64,000 nucleotides of DNA from CAVXSP01 sp963764505 (GTDB lineage Bacteria; Acidobacteriota; Vicinamibacteria; Vicinamibacterales; SCN-69-37): NCBI GenBank assembly GCA_963764505.1, contig CAVXSP010000001.1:2666001-2730000 (forward strand), given 5' to 3'. Shown here piece after piece: positions 50,644-60,187 of the stretch. The stretch's first letter is position 1, and the number at the start of each line of letters is the position of its first letter. Under the pieces are notes generated by a model. It worked only from the letters and a program-made list of their open reading frames with translations, had not been told where the DNA came from and made no database searches. Both the position numbers and the translations under genes were made by a program.

Positions 50644-51645
50644 TTATACCGTTTGCCCGATTGGCCTGGCCCGCGAGAAGTTCACGAACTTGCCGACCGA
50701 CACGCGATGGGCCGCCAAGACGTGATCGACACTGAGATGCGCGAGTGCGCCGGGCTGACGAAGGTGCGGGTTCGCCAGTAGGGCACGAATGCCCGCGAGC
50801 GTCGCCGGATCACGCCAGATGGGCCACGCAAACGAGAATCCATTGACGGTCGATGCTCCTCCAACCACGGCCGGGCGCACGCGTCCTGCGCGGACCTCCG
50901 GAACCAGGGCCAACGTGCTTAGGCCGATTGCCGCGAGCCGGTTCGCCCCATGCTGTGTGCCCGTCTTGTACCAGGAGTCTGTCGGGTCTCCGGCCATGAG
51001 GGCGTAGCGGACATCTTCCTCGGGATCCCACCGGAAGGAGAAGGTCGGGTCCGTCCGGTGCCACGGACGAAACAGTGCTTCCGCCAGGCATTGAGTCGCC
51101 GTCAGCGTGACGGCCTTCCGGCCCTTGCCCCGGGGCGGGGGTGCTGGTTGGGCCGGCACCTCCGACAATCTGTCCAGAAAGTGCTGGTGCCCCTGTCCGA
51201 ATAGCAAGCACAGCGGTGTCGGGTCGATAACATCCGACTTTACGTCCTTGATGGCCGCGTCCGTCATCAATGCCGCCAGGACGTCCACGAGGGTTCTTGA
51301 CGATGTACCGGCACCTGTCGCCGCGTCAACGAGCTGCGTCCGGCACTCTGAGCGCGTGTAGTTGAGGTCCTTCCGGCCACCGAAGTTGTAAGCCCTGACG
51401 AGCGCGTGGATGCCTCGCTCCGTCCGCTCTGTGATCTCATCCGGAGTTGCCGAACGTGCTAGGACCAGCCTGGGACGGAGGGGTGGACAATGGATGTCCC
51501 ACATCACACGCGGATGGAGCTGCTCGATGGCTTTCACGACCGCGTCCGCGGCCTCAAGAGACCGAAGCAGCCCCAGCAGGGCCAGGAAGGCGAGCAGGCT
51601 GTCGGGTTCGAGGCCGTCAAGCCGGTGGTCTTGTGCAACGCTCAC
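50644..51645 (-). CDS. type I-G CRISPR protein next to cas3 (Cas3-extension or large-subunit candidate)
   Basis: 333 residues. Begins with the GTG that overlaps the cas3 stop as GTGA. N-terminus HRLDGLEPDSLLAFLALLGL, then RAYNFGGRKDLNYTRSECRT, FSFRWDPEEDVRYALMAGD and GANRLAAIGLSTLALVPEV. These patterns match what I recall of the type I-G Cas3-extension family more than Csb3 (whose N-terminus is NPGQFFACxGL-like) or Csx17. It may act as the missing large subunit or as a Cas3 partner; this is inference. Last gene of the csb1-csb2-cas3 operon. Confidence 0.65.
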   Translation of the reverse strand: MSVAQDHRLDGLEPDSLLAFLALLGLLRSLEAADAVVKAIEQLHPRVMWDIHCPPLRPRLVLARSATPDEITERTERGIHALVRAYNFGGRKDLNYTRSECRTQLVDAATGAGTSSRTLVDVLAALMTDAAIKDVKSDVIDPTPLCLLFGQGHQHFLDRLSEVPAQPAPPPRGKGRKAVTLTATQCLAEALFRPWHRTDPTFSFRWDPEEDVRYALMAGDPTDSWYKTGTQHGANRLAAIGLSTLALVPEVRAGRVRPAVVGGASTVNGFSFAWPIWRDPATLAGIRALLANPHLRQPGALAHLSVDHVLAAHRVSVGKFVNFSRARPIGQTV

Positions 51646-54611
51646 TGCGGCCCTCCGAGCGACCGTTCCTGTTCCTCTTGGGAGGCGCGATGATCCGCAA
51701 GTCGCAGGATGGCTTCCATGCGTGCCAGCTCCCATGGGCCGTAACGCCGGGTCAACCGTTCGAAGAGTCCCGGCCAGTCGACCCCGTCCCATTCGAATGC
51801 GAGCGATTGCGGACCCATATCAGGTGGTCGTTCCGATGGATCGCCATGCGGAAATAGCGGGCGACCGTATCCATGGTGAGTTCCAATCAGCCAGAAAACG
51901 AGATCAGGATCGCTGGCCGCTTCAAGATGTTGCGCCCGTGTCAGCCGGACCGATAGTGCCTCGTGGCGCCAATGATCAGGAAGACTGGAGGTGCGGCGCG
52001 CGGCCGGCGGCAGCCGACGTCCCGATTTGGCAAGCACGTGTTTGGGATCCGGCCCGAGAGGATCTCCGTAGTGCAGCCATCTCTGGAATCGGGTATCGGT
52101 CTTGCCGATGTCGTGGAAACGTCCCGCGAGTTTCAGGTCCGCAGTCCGCGCCGCCGACAGACCGGCGCGAGCGGCGAACAGTTCGGCCTTGGCTTCGACC
52201 TCAGCGCTGTGATCCTGGAGGCTTACGGCGAATCCCTGTAGCGAGCCGCTGACATCGTCCTCACTCGAGCTCGGCCCGCCGTCCATGGCGCGAGACTCGC
52301 CCGTGAGTCCAAACAGAGCGTGAAAGACCACACCACGCGGCCGGCCGTCCTCATCGGCTCCGTAGACATCTACGTACGCGGCCACTCTTCCTCCTCTGGC
52401 GCGATTGAGGGCGGTCAGGTCGTTCTTCACTCCTTCTGGAAGGTCGAGCCCGTCGAGCGCCGCCCGGAGAATCCTCGGAGCGCCGCGATAGGGCTCCAGC
52501 CAGGCGTTCGGCAAGCGTATCGTCATGGACGCTCCTACCCAGCAGGCCCGGAGCGATCCGAACGGCAAAACGCCGTCCGGAAAACGGCTCGGCGGCCTTT
52601 GAGCCAAGGTCTGTCACGGGCTCCTTCGATTCGGGGTTCCAGCCGAATTGATCGCACCCGCCATACTTCGACGGGACGAGGAGCGTATCGCCGGCACGTA
52701 ACTGCGAGGGGTGAATCCACGCTGAGCGTTCGTCGTCGCCCTTCCATCGAAAGCCGCGTCTGGCCTCTGCTTCTTGAGCGGGCTGTCTATCTTCGGGCTC
52801 GGCGGCAGGAACATCCGCCAGTGCGTCCACATGATCGTCGGCGCCGGTGAGCCAGCGTCTCACTTTCCAGAGCGGCAGCTCAATCGCCTCGCCCGGGCGA
52901 GGCGGAAAGAGGATGAGGAGCCGACGCATGTTCTCGTCCGGGTGCACGTCGGGATCGACATCGGCGCGCCACACAACCGCGACGGCGTCGGGCTGGCGCG
53001 TCGGTCCGTGCAAGTAGAGCGCCACCGCCGCGTCCGCCGCAGGTACAGGGGGACGTCTGCGCGAGCAAATCAAGGTGCGCTGGGAGGAGAATGGGAGCGT
53101 CGGCCTTCTCCGAGATCGCCTCCAGGGGCACTGGAGCGTCCCTGGTTCGACGATCGAACGCTTCGATGCCGAAGTCCACAATCGGAACGCCCTCAGGGCC
53201 TGCTTCCGCCTGGCCGACGAGGTACTCCCAGGCGTGCTTGATCGTGCCCGCGTAGACCGGATCGTACGCACGAGCCGAAAGATCCACTCTGGCCGCGGCG
53301 ATCGCTGCATAGGGCGCGATGCTCCTGCCGGCGCGGTTGAGCCGTCCAAACCGTTGGCGCAGCGCGTCAACCGGTGCAGCCTCGGTGATCAGGCGCGTCG
53401 AGATCGATGTCGACGCCCGCTTCGATGCACTGGGTGGCGACGAGAATCAGCATCTTCTCGAGTCCAGGCCACGCAGCTCGATCTCGGTGACCGGTGCGGA
53501 TCGGATCGAGCTCATCGACCAGGCCGGCACGATCCAGCGGTCGCGCGGGTCCGATCATCAGGATTGGTTCGGACACAACGCCGCTGCGAATCTCGTCGCG
53601 CAGATCCTCCTTCAATTGGCCGAAGACCTCGCGGGCTCGCGCGACACGATTCACGACGACGCCGATCGCGGCTTGGCTAAGGCCGGTTGCGTGAAAGTGC
53701 TCGATAGCCGATCGAGTCTCCCGGACCAGCGCCGCGGCCCGATCCGTAAGGTCACTCCTGGTGGCGTGGCGTCGGGCGCTGGCGGTTCGGTTAGACGACT
53801 GGCGGGGCGGACGCGCTGAGACAATCAGCCGCGCCGGCTTGAGCGCCTCCAGGCGCTTGCGCAGCACGGGGTCTGCAAGGTCGAGGCTGTCGAGCCCGAA
53901 GCCACGTCCCCCTTGGTCGCGGGGCGTAGCGGTGAGCAACACGGCGGCCCAGGGGCCACAATGCTCTGATTCTCGCCACCGCGTCCCCCGGTAGGTCTCC
54001 ACCCAGCCGAGCGTCTGTCTGAAGGGCTCCGCTAGATGGGCCTCGTCGAGCAGAATCAGGCAGTCGGAGCCCAGCAGGCCAGCGTGCAGCGGCTTCATTG
54101 AATCCGACACGCCGTAGCCTCGGAACAGCAGACGCGAGCCGACCTGATCCACCGTCGAGCACAGCACCGTTGGCTGTGCTGGCGTCCGAGTCCAGTCGCT
54201 CTCCCGCGGAATGCCACCACGCAGGCGGGCGACCATCAAGGCTATACCCTCGCCGGACAGCCTCTTCAGTTCCTGCGCCACCATCCGCGTCACGGGCTTG
54301 CCCGGCTCATTCAGCGCATGAGCAAGTTTCTTCGCTCGTTCGAATGCGTCGTCGACCACCAGGCGGCGATCGACGACGAAGGCGATCCGGACTGGTGCAC
54401 GCCGGCCGGCTCCGCGGCACGCCTCGAGCGCGAGATGAAAGACGGCGATGTCGATCGCAGCTGTCTTGCCGGACCCGGTCGGCAGGTCCAGACTGTCGGG
54501 CCATGTACCGTCCTCCGCGATGCGATGCACCAGCCTGGTCTGCCACGGGAACGCCCTGGAACCGTGCACCTCCTCGAAGAATGCGGCGAAGTCTTCGGGG
54601 CGCAGCATCAC
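51642..54611 (-). CDS. cas3: Cas3 nuclease-helicase, helicase N-terminal and HD C-terminal (three frameshifts)
   Basis: Degrades target DNA recruited by Cascade. Helicase first: LDLPTGSGKTAAIDIAVFHL (Walker A), CLILLDEAHLAEPF (DEAH box), LLTATPRDQ, and ATQCIEAGVDIDLD. The HD nuclease is at the C-terminus: SLQDHSAEVEAKAELF and LKLAGRFHDIGKTDTRFQRWL, an order found in type I-G. The frame shifts at about 53384 (GCGCCTG for GCGCTG), about 53070 (CCCCC run), and about 52540. Three inserted bases make the total length a multiple of three, giving about 988 residues. The ATG overlaps the csb2 stop (ATGA). Confidence 0.88.
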
Positions 54612-56059
54612 CGCCGACCGCCGTCAATCGGGCGACAGAGGCCGAGTCCCATGAATCGTCCGGCGCCCAGAATGACCGGACCTGCTACCGGACACGGAAA
54701 CCGGATGACCGCGTGCGTGAGCTGGCGGCTGGCAATCGACGCCGGCACGCGCCAGCGCATCCATGCCGGCGATCGTCCGGACGGATAGGCAGAAGGCACG
54801 CCATCGAGAGCCGCATGCTTGTCGGCCACTACTTCCGCGGGGTCGGGAAGGCCGATGCGGCGACAGGCCCGGGCGAGTTGGGCGGCGATTTCTTGGTCCC
54901 GCCCCGCGCCTGTCTCCTTCAAGTGTCAATCGAGCGCAACAGGAGTCACCGTGGCGAACGTGCGCGCCACAGCGGTGTAGCCGTCGGACTTCAGCGACCA
55001 GCGCGAAGGTTCGAGGGTAGGCGATAGCCCGACTGAGAACGCTGCATCCCGGCTCGTTGTTCGTTTCGTGGTCAGGGTGAGGAGGCGGCGTTCCGCATCG
55101 TCGTCAATCACCGACAGCCGTCTCAGTGCCGCCTGGAAGGCTGTGTCATCGAGCAGTCGGCTCCCTCGTGGAGGCACGAGGCCAAACCCGAGCACACCGC
55201 CATCTGCGTACGGAAACCCGACGAAGGGCAATGGCACGATTGCCAAGTGCGGCAGGCGTGATGGAGTTCCATCGGCACTGTGACCGCTGACGATCTCTGG
55301 AATATCGCCTTGCCACGCGCTGAGGAGCGCATCGCGCGCCGTCTTGGCGAGGAGTGCGCAGGCTCTGAGGTCGGGCATCTCACCGGCGACGTGTTCGAAC
55401 ACAAGCCAGTGATCGTCGAACACGCTGCACGTGGGCATGTCGTCCTCACGTTTCATCTCCAGGTGGACTCCCGGAAACGGCCGTCGACCTGCGTCGTAAC
55501 TGCGCCGCAGCTCGGCCAGACGACCGGGATAGATTCCACGTGCCGGTGCGACAGCGGCCCCTTCACTGACCACGTCCGGATCCAGAACGAACCGACAGCG
55601 GGTGAGGCTGGCCGAGTGCCCTATGTACGCAGTGTCGCGGGCCAGTCGCTGGAGCACCTCGAATGTGGCGGTTGCGGGACGCGCGTCGGCCCAGAACAAG
55701 CGCACAAGCGGCTTCTGTGGCCGCACGGCAGGAAAACGCCTGGGCTGTCGGCTTCTCAACGATGGAAGCACGCCTGCGGCGTGCTTCGCCTTGTTGCTGC
55801 GCGCGTCGTTCGGCGGCACAAAGACGATCGCTGTGCTGCGCGCCCTGGCCGGTGAGGCGAAGATCCAGGGGGGTGACATGCCTTCGAGCCAGCCCAGAGC
55901 CTCGGCCGCGTCCGGGCCGCTACCCTGTGCCGCCCACGTTGCGATGAGCGCGGAGAAAATGCGATCCGGCTGGGGTGGCCAGTCGGGTTCGTCGCGATCC
56001 GGTCCGACCGCCGCGAAGCACACGCCGGACGGGTCCTCGATCTCCAGAACCAGGCTCAT
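54608..56059 (-). CDS. csb2: Csb2 (Cas5-Cas6 fusion of type I-G) with an in-frame stop
   Basis: Binds and probably processes crRNA. N-terminal Cas5-like part begins LVLEIEDPSGVCFAA... PPQPDRIFSALIATW. After residue 377 (ATVTPVALD) comes TGA at 54928-54926, yet the same frame continues HLKETGAGRDQEIAAQL and ends with the Cas6-type glycine-rich loop PVILGAGRFMGLGLCRP before a stop at 54608. CGA to TGA would explain it: a substitution, unlike the insertions elsewhere. If real, the Cas6-like end is lost or translated separately from the TTG at 54922. The start overlaps csb1 by four bases. Confidence 0.85.
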
Positions 56060-57295
56060 TGGTCCTCCGCAGGCTCTTGCTGCTCCGGCTCCTCGCCGCC
56101 CTTCCCTGAGAGCGCCAGTTCCTGGCTCTTGCGAACTATTTCCACGAGCTTGTCCTGCGGTGTCAGCCGCAGCGGCTCAGCGGCGAACCGGAACCCGCTG
56201 TTGCTTGCCAGTTCGAGTGCGGCTGCGAACAGACTGCGCGCTTCCGCCCGATCAACCTGAACTGGAGAGGTCGCGCCGTCGGCGTGGACGACTTCAATCG
56301 GAGCTCGACCGTCGCAGACCAGATCGCAGCGAGAGCGCAGGGCGTACCCACGCGCGTCCTGCTCAACGAGGGCGAGCAGTCCGAGCGCGGCGATCAGACT
56401 TCGTGCCGGCGTGTCCTTCCTCGACTCGCCGAATCGGAGCCGGCGAATGGCCGCGAGGCTCAAAACGAAAGTGTGCTCGAGCCTCGTGCAAGTGATCCCA
56501 AGTGGTTCGATCTTCGGCGCAATATTGCCGTGATTGATCTCCGAGGGTCGCACCTTTCTTGGCCCCTTTGCCCGCCCCTTTCGCCGTCGTGCTCCACCCG
56601 TCCTCGCCTTTGAACACCTCGACTCGTTTTAGAATGCCCAGTGGATCAATTCGGCTGCTCGGCCGCCGTCCCGAGGTCCGAGGTGCGATCTCGCCTGTGC
56701 GGCGATCGGCGACCTCCTCGACCGGCACGTTGATCGCGACGATCTCCGAGGTCAGGCAGCGCGCGAACTTGGCGCCGAGACCGCCGCCTCCGCCCGTTGA
56801 ATGCCAGGCACCGAAGACGAGGGCCGTTGGAGAGATTTCGAGGAGGGCCGACGCGTCCTCAGCCTTGGCCTTTGCAAGCCGGCCCCCGACTGGCCCGTTC
56901 ATGAATGGCTGGCCATCGAGCAAGCTGTCGCGGAGGATCGCGTCGTAGACGCGATGTGGAGCGTCGAGCGACGTAATCTCGGCGATACCGTCAAGCGCCG
57001 CGCTCCGGAAATCGACGACCACATGCGGAATGGATACGCCTTCGCGGATCGCCTGAAGCAGGCACTCCTCCAGCCTGTTGGCCTGAGAATGCACACTGTC
57101 GACGAGCACGCACCACACGTCCAGGCCATCGACGCGCCGCTTCTCGTAGACGTGCCGGGGCGTGTCGTTTCGTGTCTCGGCCGGATAGGTAGGCGGGAAG
57201 ATCTTGTCGCCTGGTACGCCCGCAGGCTGCAGCATCTGCCGGCGTCTGAGCGCTGCGTCTTCATCCACCATCCGCGAGAGGGTCGCAATGTGCAT
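56056..57295 (-). CDS. csb1: Csb1 (Cas7 of type I-G) (one frameshift)
   Basis: Backbone subunit of the type I-G Cascade. N-terminal LQPAGVPGDKIFPPTYP, then CVLVDSVHSQANRLEECLLQ and TALVFGAWHSTGGGGGLGAKFARCLTSEIV, all characteristic of the GSU0053 family. Near 56550 the coding strand reads AAAGGTGCG; dropping one G restores AKKVRPSEINHGNIAPKIE, followed by VLSLAAIRRLRFG and a charged tail. 412 residues. The ATG at 57295 has AGGAG six bases before it. First gene of the leftward interference operon. Confidence 0.92.
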
Positions 57296-57489
57296 CGTCA
57301 TCTCCTGCCGGTTCACCGCTCGAGTGCTTCGGATTCTGCAGTACGCGTGTGACACGCGAGGTCACGGGCATCCTACTGGCTATCGCACGCGATATCGGAG
57401 TTGGGCTTTTCGCGCTACTTGCAAGCAGCCGCTGCAGATGTTGCTTCAAGAGGGCCGCGGCGAGCAAAGGCTATAGCGCGGTATCGAGG

Positions 57490-57531
57490 GATTGTAAATA
57501 TTTTGTAAGTTTCTGTAAGAAAGTGGGGTAA
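57490..57531. promoter_or_regulatory. phased TGTAA repeats in an AT-rich island upstream of csb1
   Basis: TGTAA occurs at 57493-57497, 57504-57508 and 57514-57518, spacings 11 and 10 bases, and GTAA again at 57528. These would lie on one face of the helix. The stretch is strikingly AT-rich for this genome and sits between the divergent csb1 and cas2 transcription units, so it could be an operator or promoter. No regulator was identified. Confidence 0.35.
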
Positions 57532-57542
57532 TAGCGCGTTAA

Positions 57543-57569
57543 TTTTTTTTTTTTTTTTTTTTTTTTTTT
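57543..57569. repeat. homopolymer of 27 T
   Basis: Uninterrupted run of 27 T in a GC-rich genome, directly right of the AT-rich island. No GC stem precedes it, so it is not a normal intrinsic terminator. Slippage-prone DNA or an assembly artefact are both possible. Confidence 0.9.
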
Positions 57570-57741
57570 AAGTTGGCTCCGTCGTCTCTTCGAGCAAGTT
57601 CCGGATGAAGCTCCTGCCAGGCGCCGCTACGTCCCGGTCATCGACGACTCGAGAGAGGACTACGTGTACGGCAGCGTGGTTCGTTGCCGTGGACCTGCGG
57701 AACCAGTCAGGGCTGCCGTTCTGAATCGCAAGGCCTCGTAG
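57570..57741 (+). other. possible coding remnant between T27 and cas2
   Basis: An open stretch (LRRLFEQVPDEAPARRRYVP, then VIDDSREDYVYGS) ends in TAG at 57739-57741. Its composition looks coding, but upstream it runs only into the T tract and a stop at 57532, with no start codon. It could be the 3' end of a lost gene. No family recognised. The remaining 110 bases to cas2 show nothing clear. Confidence 0.25.
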
Positions 57742-57851
57742 ACAGTCGCGACCAGCTCCGGCCTCTTGCACGCGACTTCACGCTTCGTCCCCGCCGTCTG
57801 GCCGCACGCTGGAGTCCATGGCGCACTGACCCGAAACAAGAGCCTATTATC

Positions 57852-58146
57852 ATGCGCCAGTCCTACCTCGTCTGCTACGACATCAGCGACGACAGCCGCC
57901 TCGCCCGGGTCGCCAAGACGATGCGCGGCTTCGGGGACCGGATCCAGCTCTCCGATCTTCGAGTGCCAGTTCACCGAGGTCGACCTGGTCCGTTGCCGGC
58001 ACGCCCTGGGCGACATCATCAACCACAAGCGCGACCAGGTCCTCTTCGTCAACCTCGGGCCGGCCGAGGGCCGTGGCGACCGCGTCATCACGTCGCTCGG
58101 CCGCCCGTACTCGACCTTCGACGCGCCTGCCATCATCGTGGACTGA
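57852..58146 (+). CDS. cas2: Cas2 (one frameshift)
   Basis: Adaptation nuclease-fold protein that pairs with Cas1 for spacer integration. MRQSYLVCYDISDDSRLARV opens with the typical YDI strand and catalytic-position Asp. Near 57955 CTCTCCGATC contains one extra C; removing it restores RIQLSIFECQFTEVDLVR and the tail RDQVLFVNLGPAEGRGDRV. 97 residues, normal for Cas2. Starts the rightward adaptation unit, four bases before the cas4-cas1 ATG. Confidence 0.9.
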
Positions 58147-58150
58147 ACCG

Positions 58151-60005
58151 ATGCCGCGATCCAGCCGCCGTGCTCCCGTCGATCCGCCAGCGCCTGCCCG
58201 ATCGCGCCACGGCCCGCGAAGGCGCCGCTGCCGGACGATCCGCCGCTGACGATCAGCCGGACTACTTGCCGGCGCGGATGGTGAACGAATTCGTCTACTG
58301 CCCGCGCCTGTTCTACTACGAGTGGGTCGAAGGCGTCTTCGCCCACAATGCCGACACCATCGAGGGCGCTCACGCCCACGCGCGCGTGGACGACCGCGAG
58401 GATCCGCTCCCGCCGCCCGGACGAGGACGCCCCGGTCGCCGCGCGGTCGGTGCACTCTGTCGAGCGAGCGCACGGCGTCATCGCGAAGATCGATCTCGTC
58501 GAAGGCGACGGCGGCTCGGTCACGCCCGTCGACTACAAGAAGGGTGCGCCGCACCGGACCGAGGACGGCCCGGCGGCGTGGCCGGCCGACCGCGTGCAGG
58601 TCGGCGTGCAGGCGCTGGTGCTCCGCGAGCACGGCTACACGTGCCGCGAGGAGCCGTGCTCTACTACCGGGCCACGCAAGCAGCGCGTCCGCGTGCCGGT
58701 CGACGACGCTGCTCATGGCCGAGACGATGGTCGGCCATCGAAGCGCGCCGCGATCGACGGCGGCTGCGGCCGATTCCCGCCGCCGCTCGTCGACAGCCCG
58801 AAGTGCCCGCGGTGTTCGCTGGTCGGTATCTGCCTGCCCGACGAAACCGCGCTCATTCAGGCGCGGCGGCCGGACGCCGCGGAGCTTGCTCCAGCTCGCA
58901 GCTCTTCGATGGCGACCGCGCCGACTCCGCCGAGGATTCGACCGACCCTGCCGTCCGTCGTCTCGTGCCGGCGCGCGACGATCTCCGGCCGCTGTACGTC
59001 ATCGGCCAGGGACTGTCGGTCGGCCGGTCGGGCGAAGTCCTCCAGGTCAGGGACCGGGAGCGGAAGGTCGTGCAGGAGGCGCGGCTGCACGAGACGAGCC
59101 AGGTGAATCTGTTCGGCAATGTCCCGCTGACGGCGCCCGCGCTGCAGGCGCTCTGCGCGGCCGAGAAGCCGGTCGCCCATTTCTCCTCCGGCGGCTGGTT
59201 CTACGGAACCACGCAGGGCCTCGGTGCTCGCAACGTGTACCTCCGGGCCGAGCAGTTCCGCCTGGCCGACGACCCGGTCTTCTGCCGGGCGGTCGCCTCG
59301 CCGGACTGGTCGCGGCGAAGATCCGAAACCAGCGGACGCTGCTCCAGCGCAACCACGTCGAGCCGCCGCGCGACGTGCTGGGGCAATTGAAGCGACCTTG
59401 CTGCGCGTGCCGAGGCGGCCGCCGCGCTGGACCAGCTTGCTCGGGCATCGAGGGCACGGCGGCGCGCATCTATACTTCGGAGCCTTCGCCGGCATGATCA
59501 AGGTCGACGAGGACGGCGACTCGCGGCCTTCGAGCTTCGAGCACGCGGAACCGGCGGCCGCCGCGGGATCCGGTGAACGCGCTGCTCTCGCTCGCCTACA
59601 GTCTGCTGTCGAAGGACCTGACGATCGTCTGCCCGTCAGTCGGGCTTGGATCCGTTCATGGGGTTTCTACCACCAGCCGCGGTTCGGCCGCCCGGCGCTG
59701 GCGCTCGATCTGATGGAGATGTTTCGGCCGCTCGATCGCGGACTCGGCCGTGCTGAGCGCCGTCAACACGCGGCATGGTCGGACGCCGACGACTTCATCC
59801 GCGTCGGGCCGGCCGTGTCGCTGACAGCCGGCCGGGCGGAAGGGGCTGCTCCGGGCCTACGAGCAGCGGATGGACGCGCTTGGTCACGCATCCGATCTTC
59901 GGCTACCGTGTCAGCTATCGGCGGGTGCTCGAGATCCAGACCCGGCTGCTCGCGCGATTCGTCGCCGGCGAGATCGAGCCGTATCCCGCCTTTGAGACGC
60001 GGTGA
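58151..60005 (+). CDS. cas4-cas1: Cas4-Cas1 fusion (about 20 frameshifts)
   Basis: Adaptation fusion typical of type I-G. Cas4 part: LPARMVNEFVYCPRLFYYEW, VDYKKG, and the CPRCSLVGIC cysteine cluster (58800s). Cas1 part: RLVPARDDLRPLYVIGQG, SSGGWFYGTTQGLGARNVYL, AAKIRNQRTLLQRNHVEPP, then in other frames GAFAGMIKVDEDGD, NALLSLAYSLLSKD, GFYHQPRFGRPALALDLME and VTHPIFGYRVSYRRVLEIQT up to the stop at 60005. Adjacent conserved blocks lie in different frames; I count about 20 shifts, mostly single extra bases. As printed it cannot make a protein. The N-terminus before 58270 is also out of frame, so the start at 58151 is approximate. Confidence 0.85.
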
Positions 60006-60187
60006 CGCGAGCGGCGCGGTGGCGACGCGCAGGCGCGGCACCGCTCGCGGGCCGCAAGTTGACGGAAACAAGGGCGTTGGCGGAAGACGACGAGGAACAG
60101 ACGCTAGTGGCGCGGCCGATCGCTGGAGGCCGCTCGCGGCACGTCGGCTCCAGATCCTTGAAAACTGGATGAGTTACAGGGCAAGCT
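60006..60187 (+). promoter_or_regulatory. CRISPR leader
   Basis: 182 bases between the Cas1 stop and the first repeat. Placement at the cas1 side, opposite to the end with variant and truncated repeats, identifies it as the leader. The last 40 bases are relatively AT-rich (TCCTTGAAAACTGGATGAG) and likely hold promoter and integration signals. Confidence 0.6.

Noticed and set aside
50644..51645. Assignment as Csb3 (Cas8u2)
   Set aside because: The N-terminus lacks the NPGQFFACxGL-type block I expect of Csb3; the LDGLEPDSLLAFLALLG block points to a different type I-G family.
57543..57569. T27 as an intrinsic terminator
   Set aside because: There is no GC-rich hairpin before it on either strand and the run is far longer than terminator tracts.
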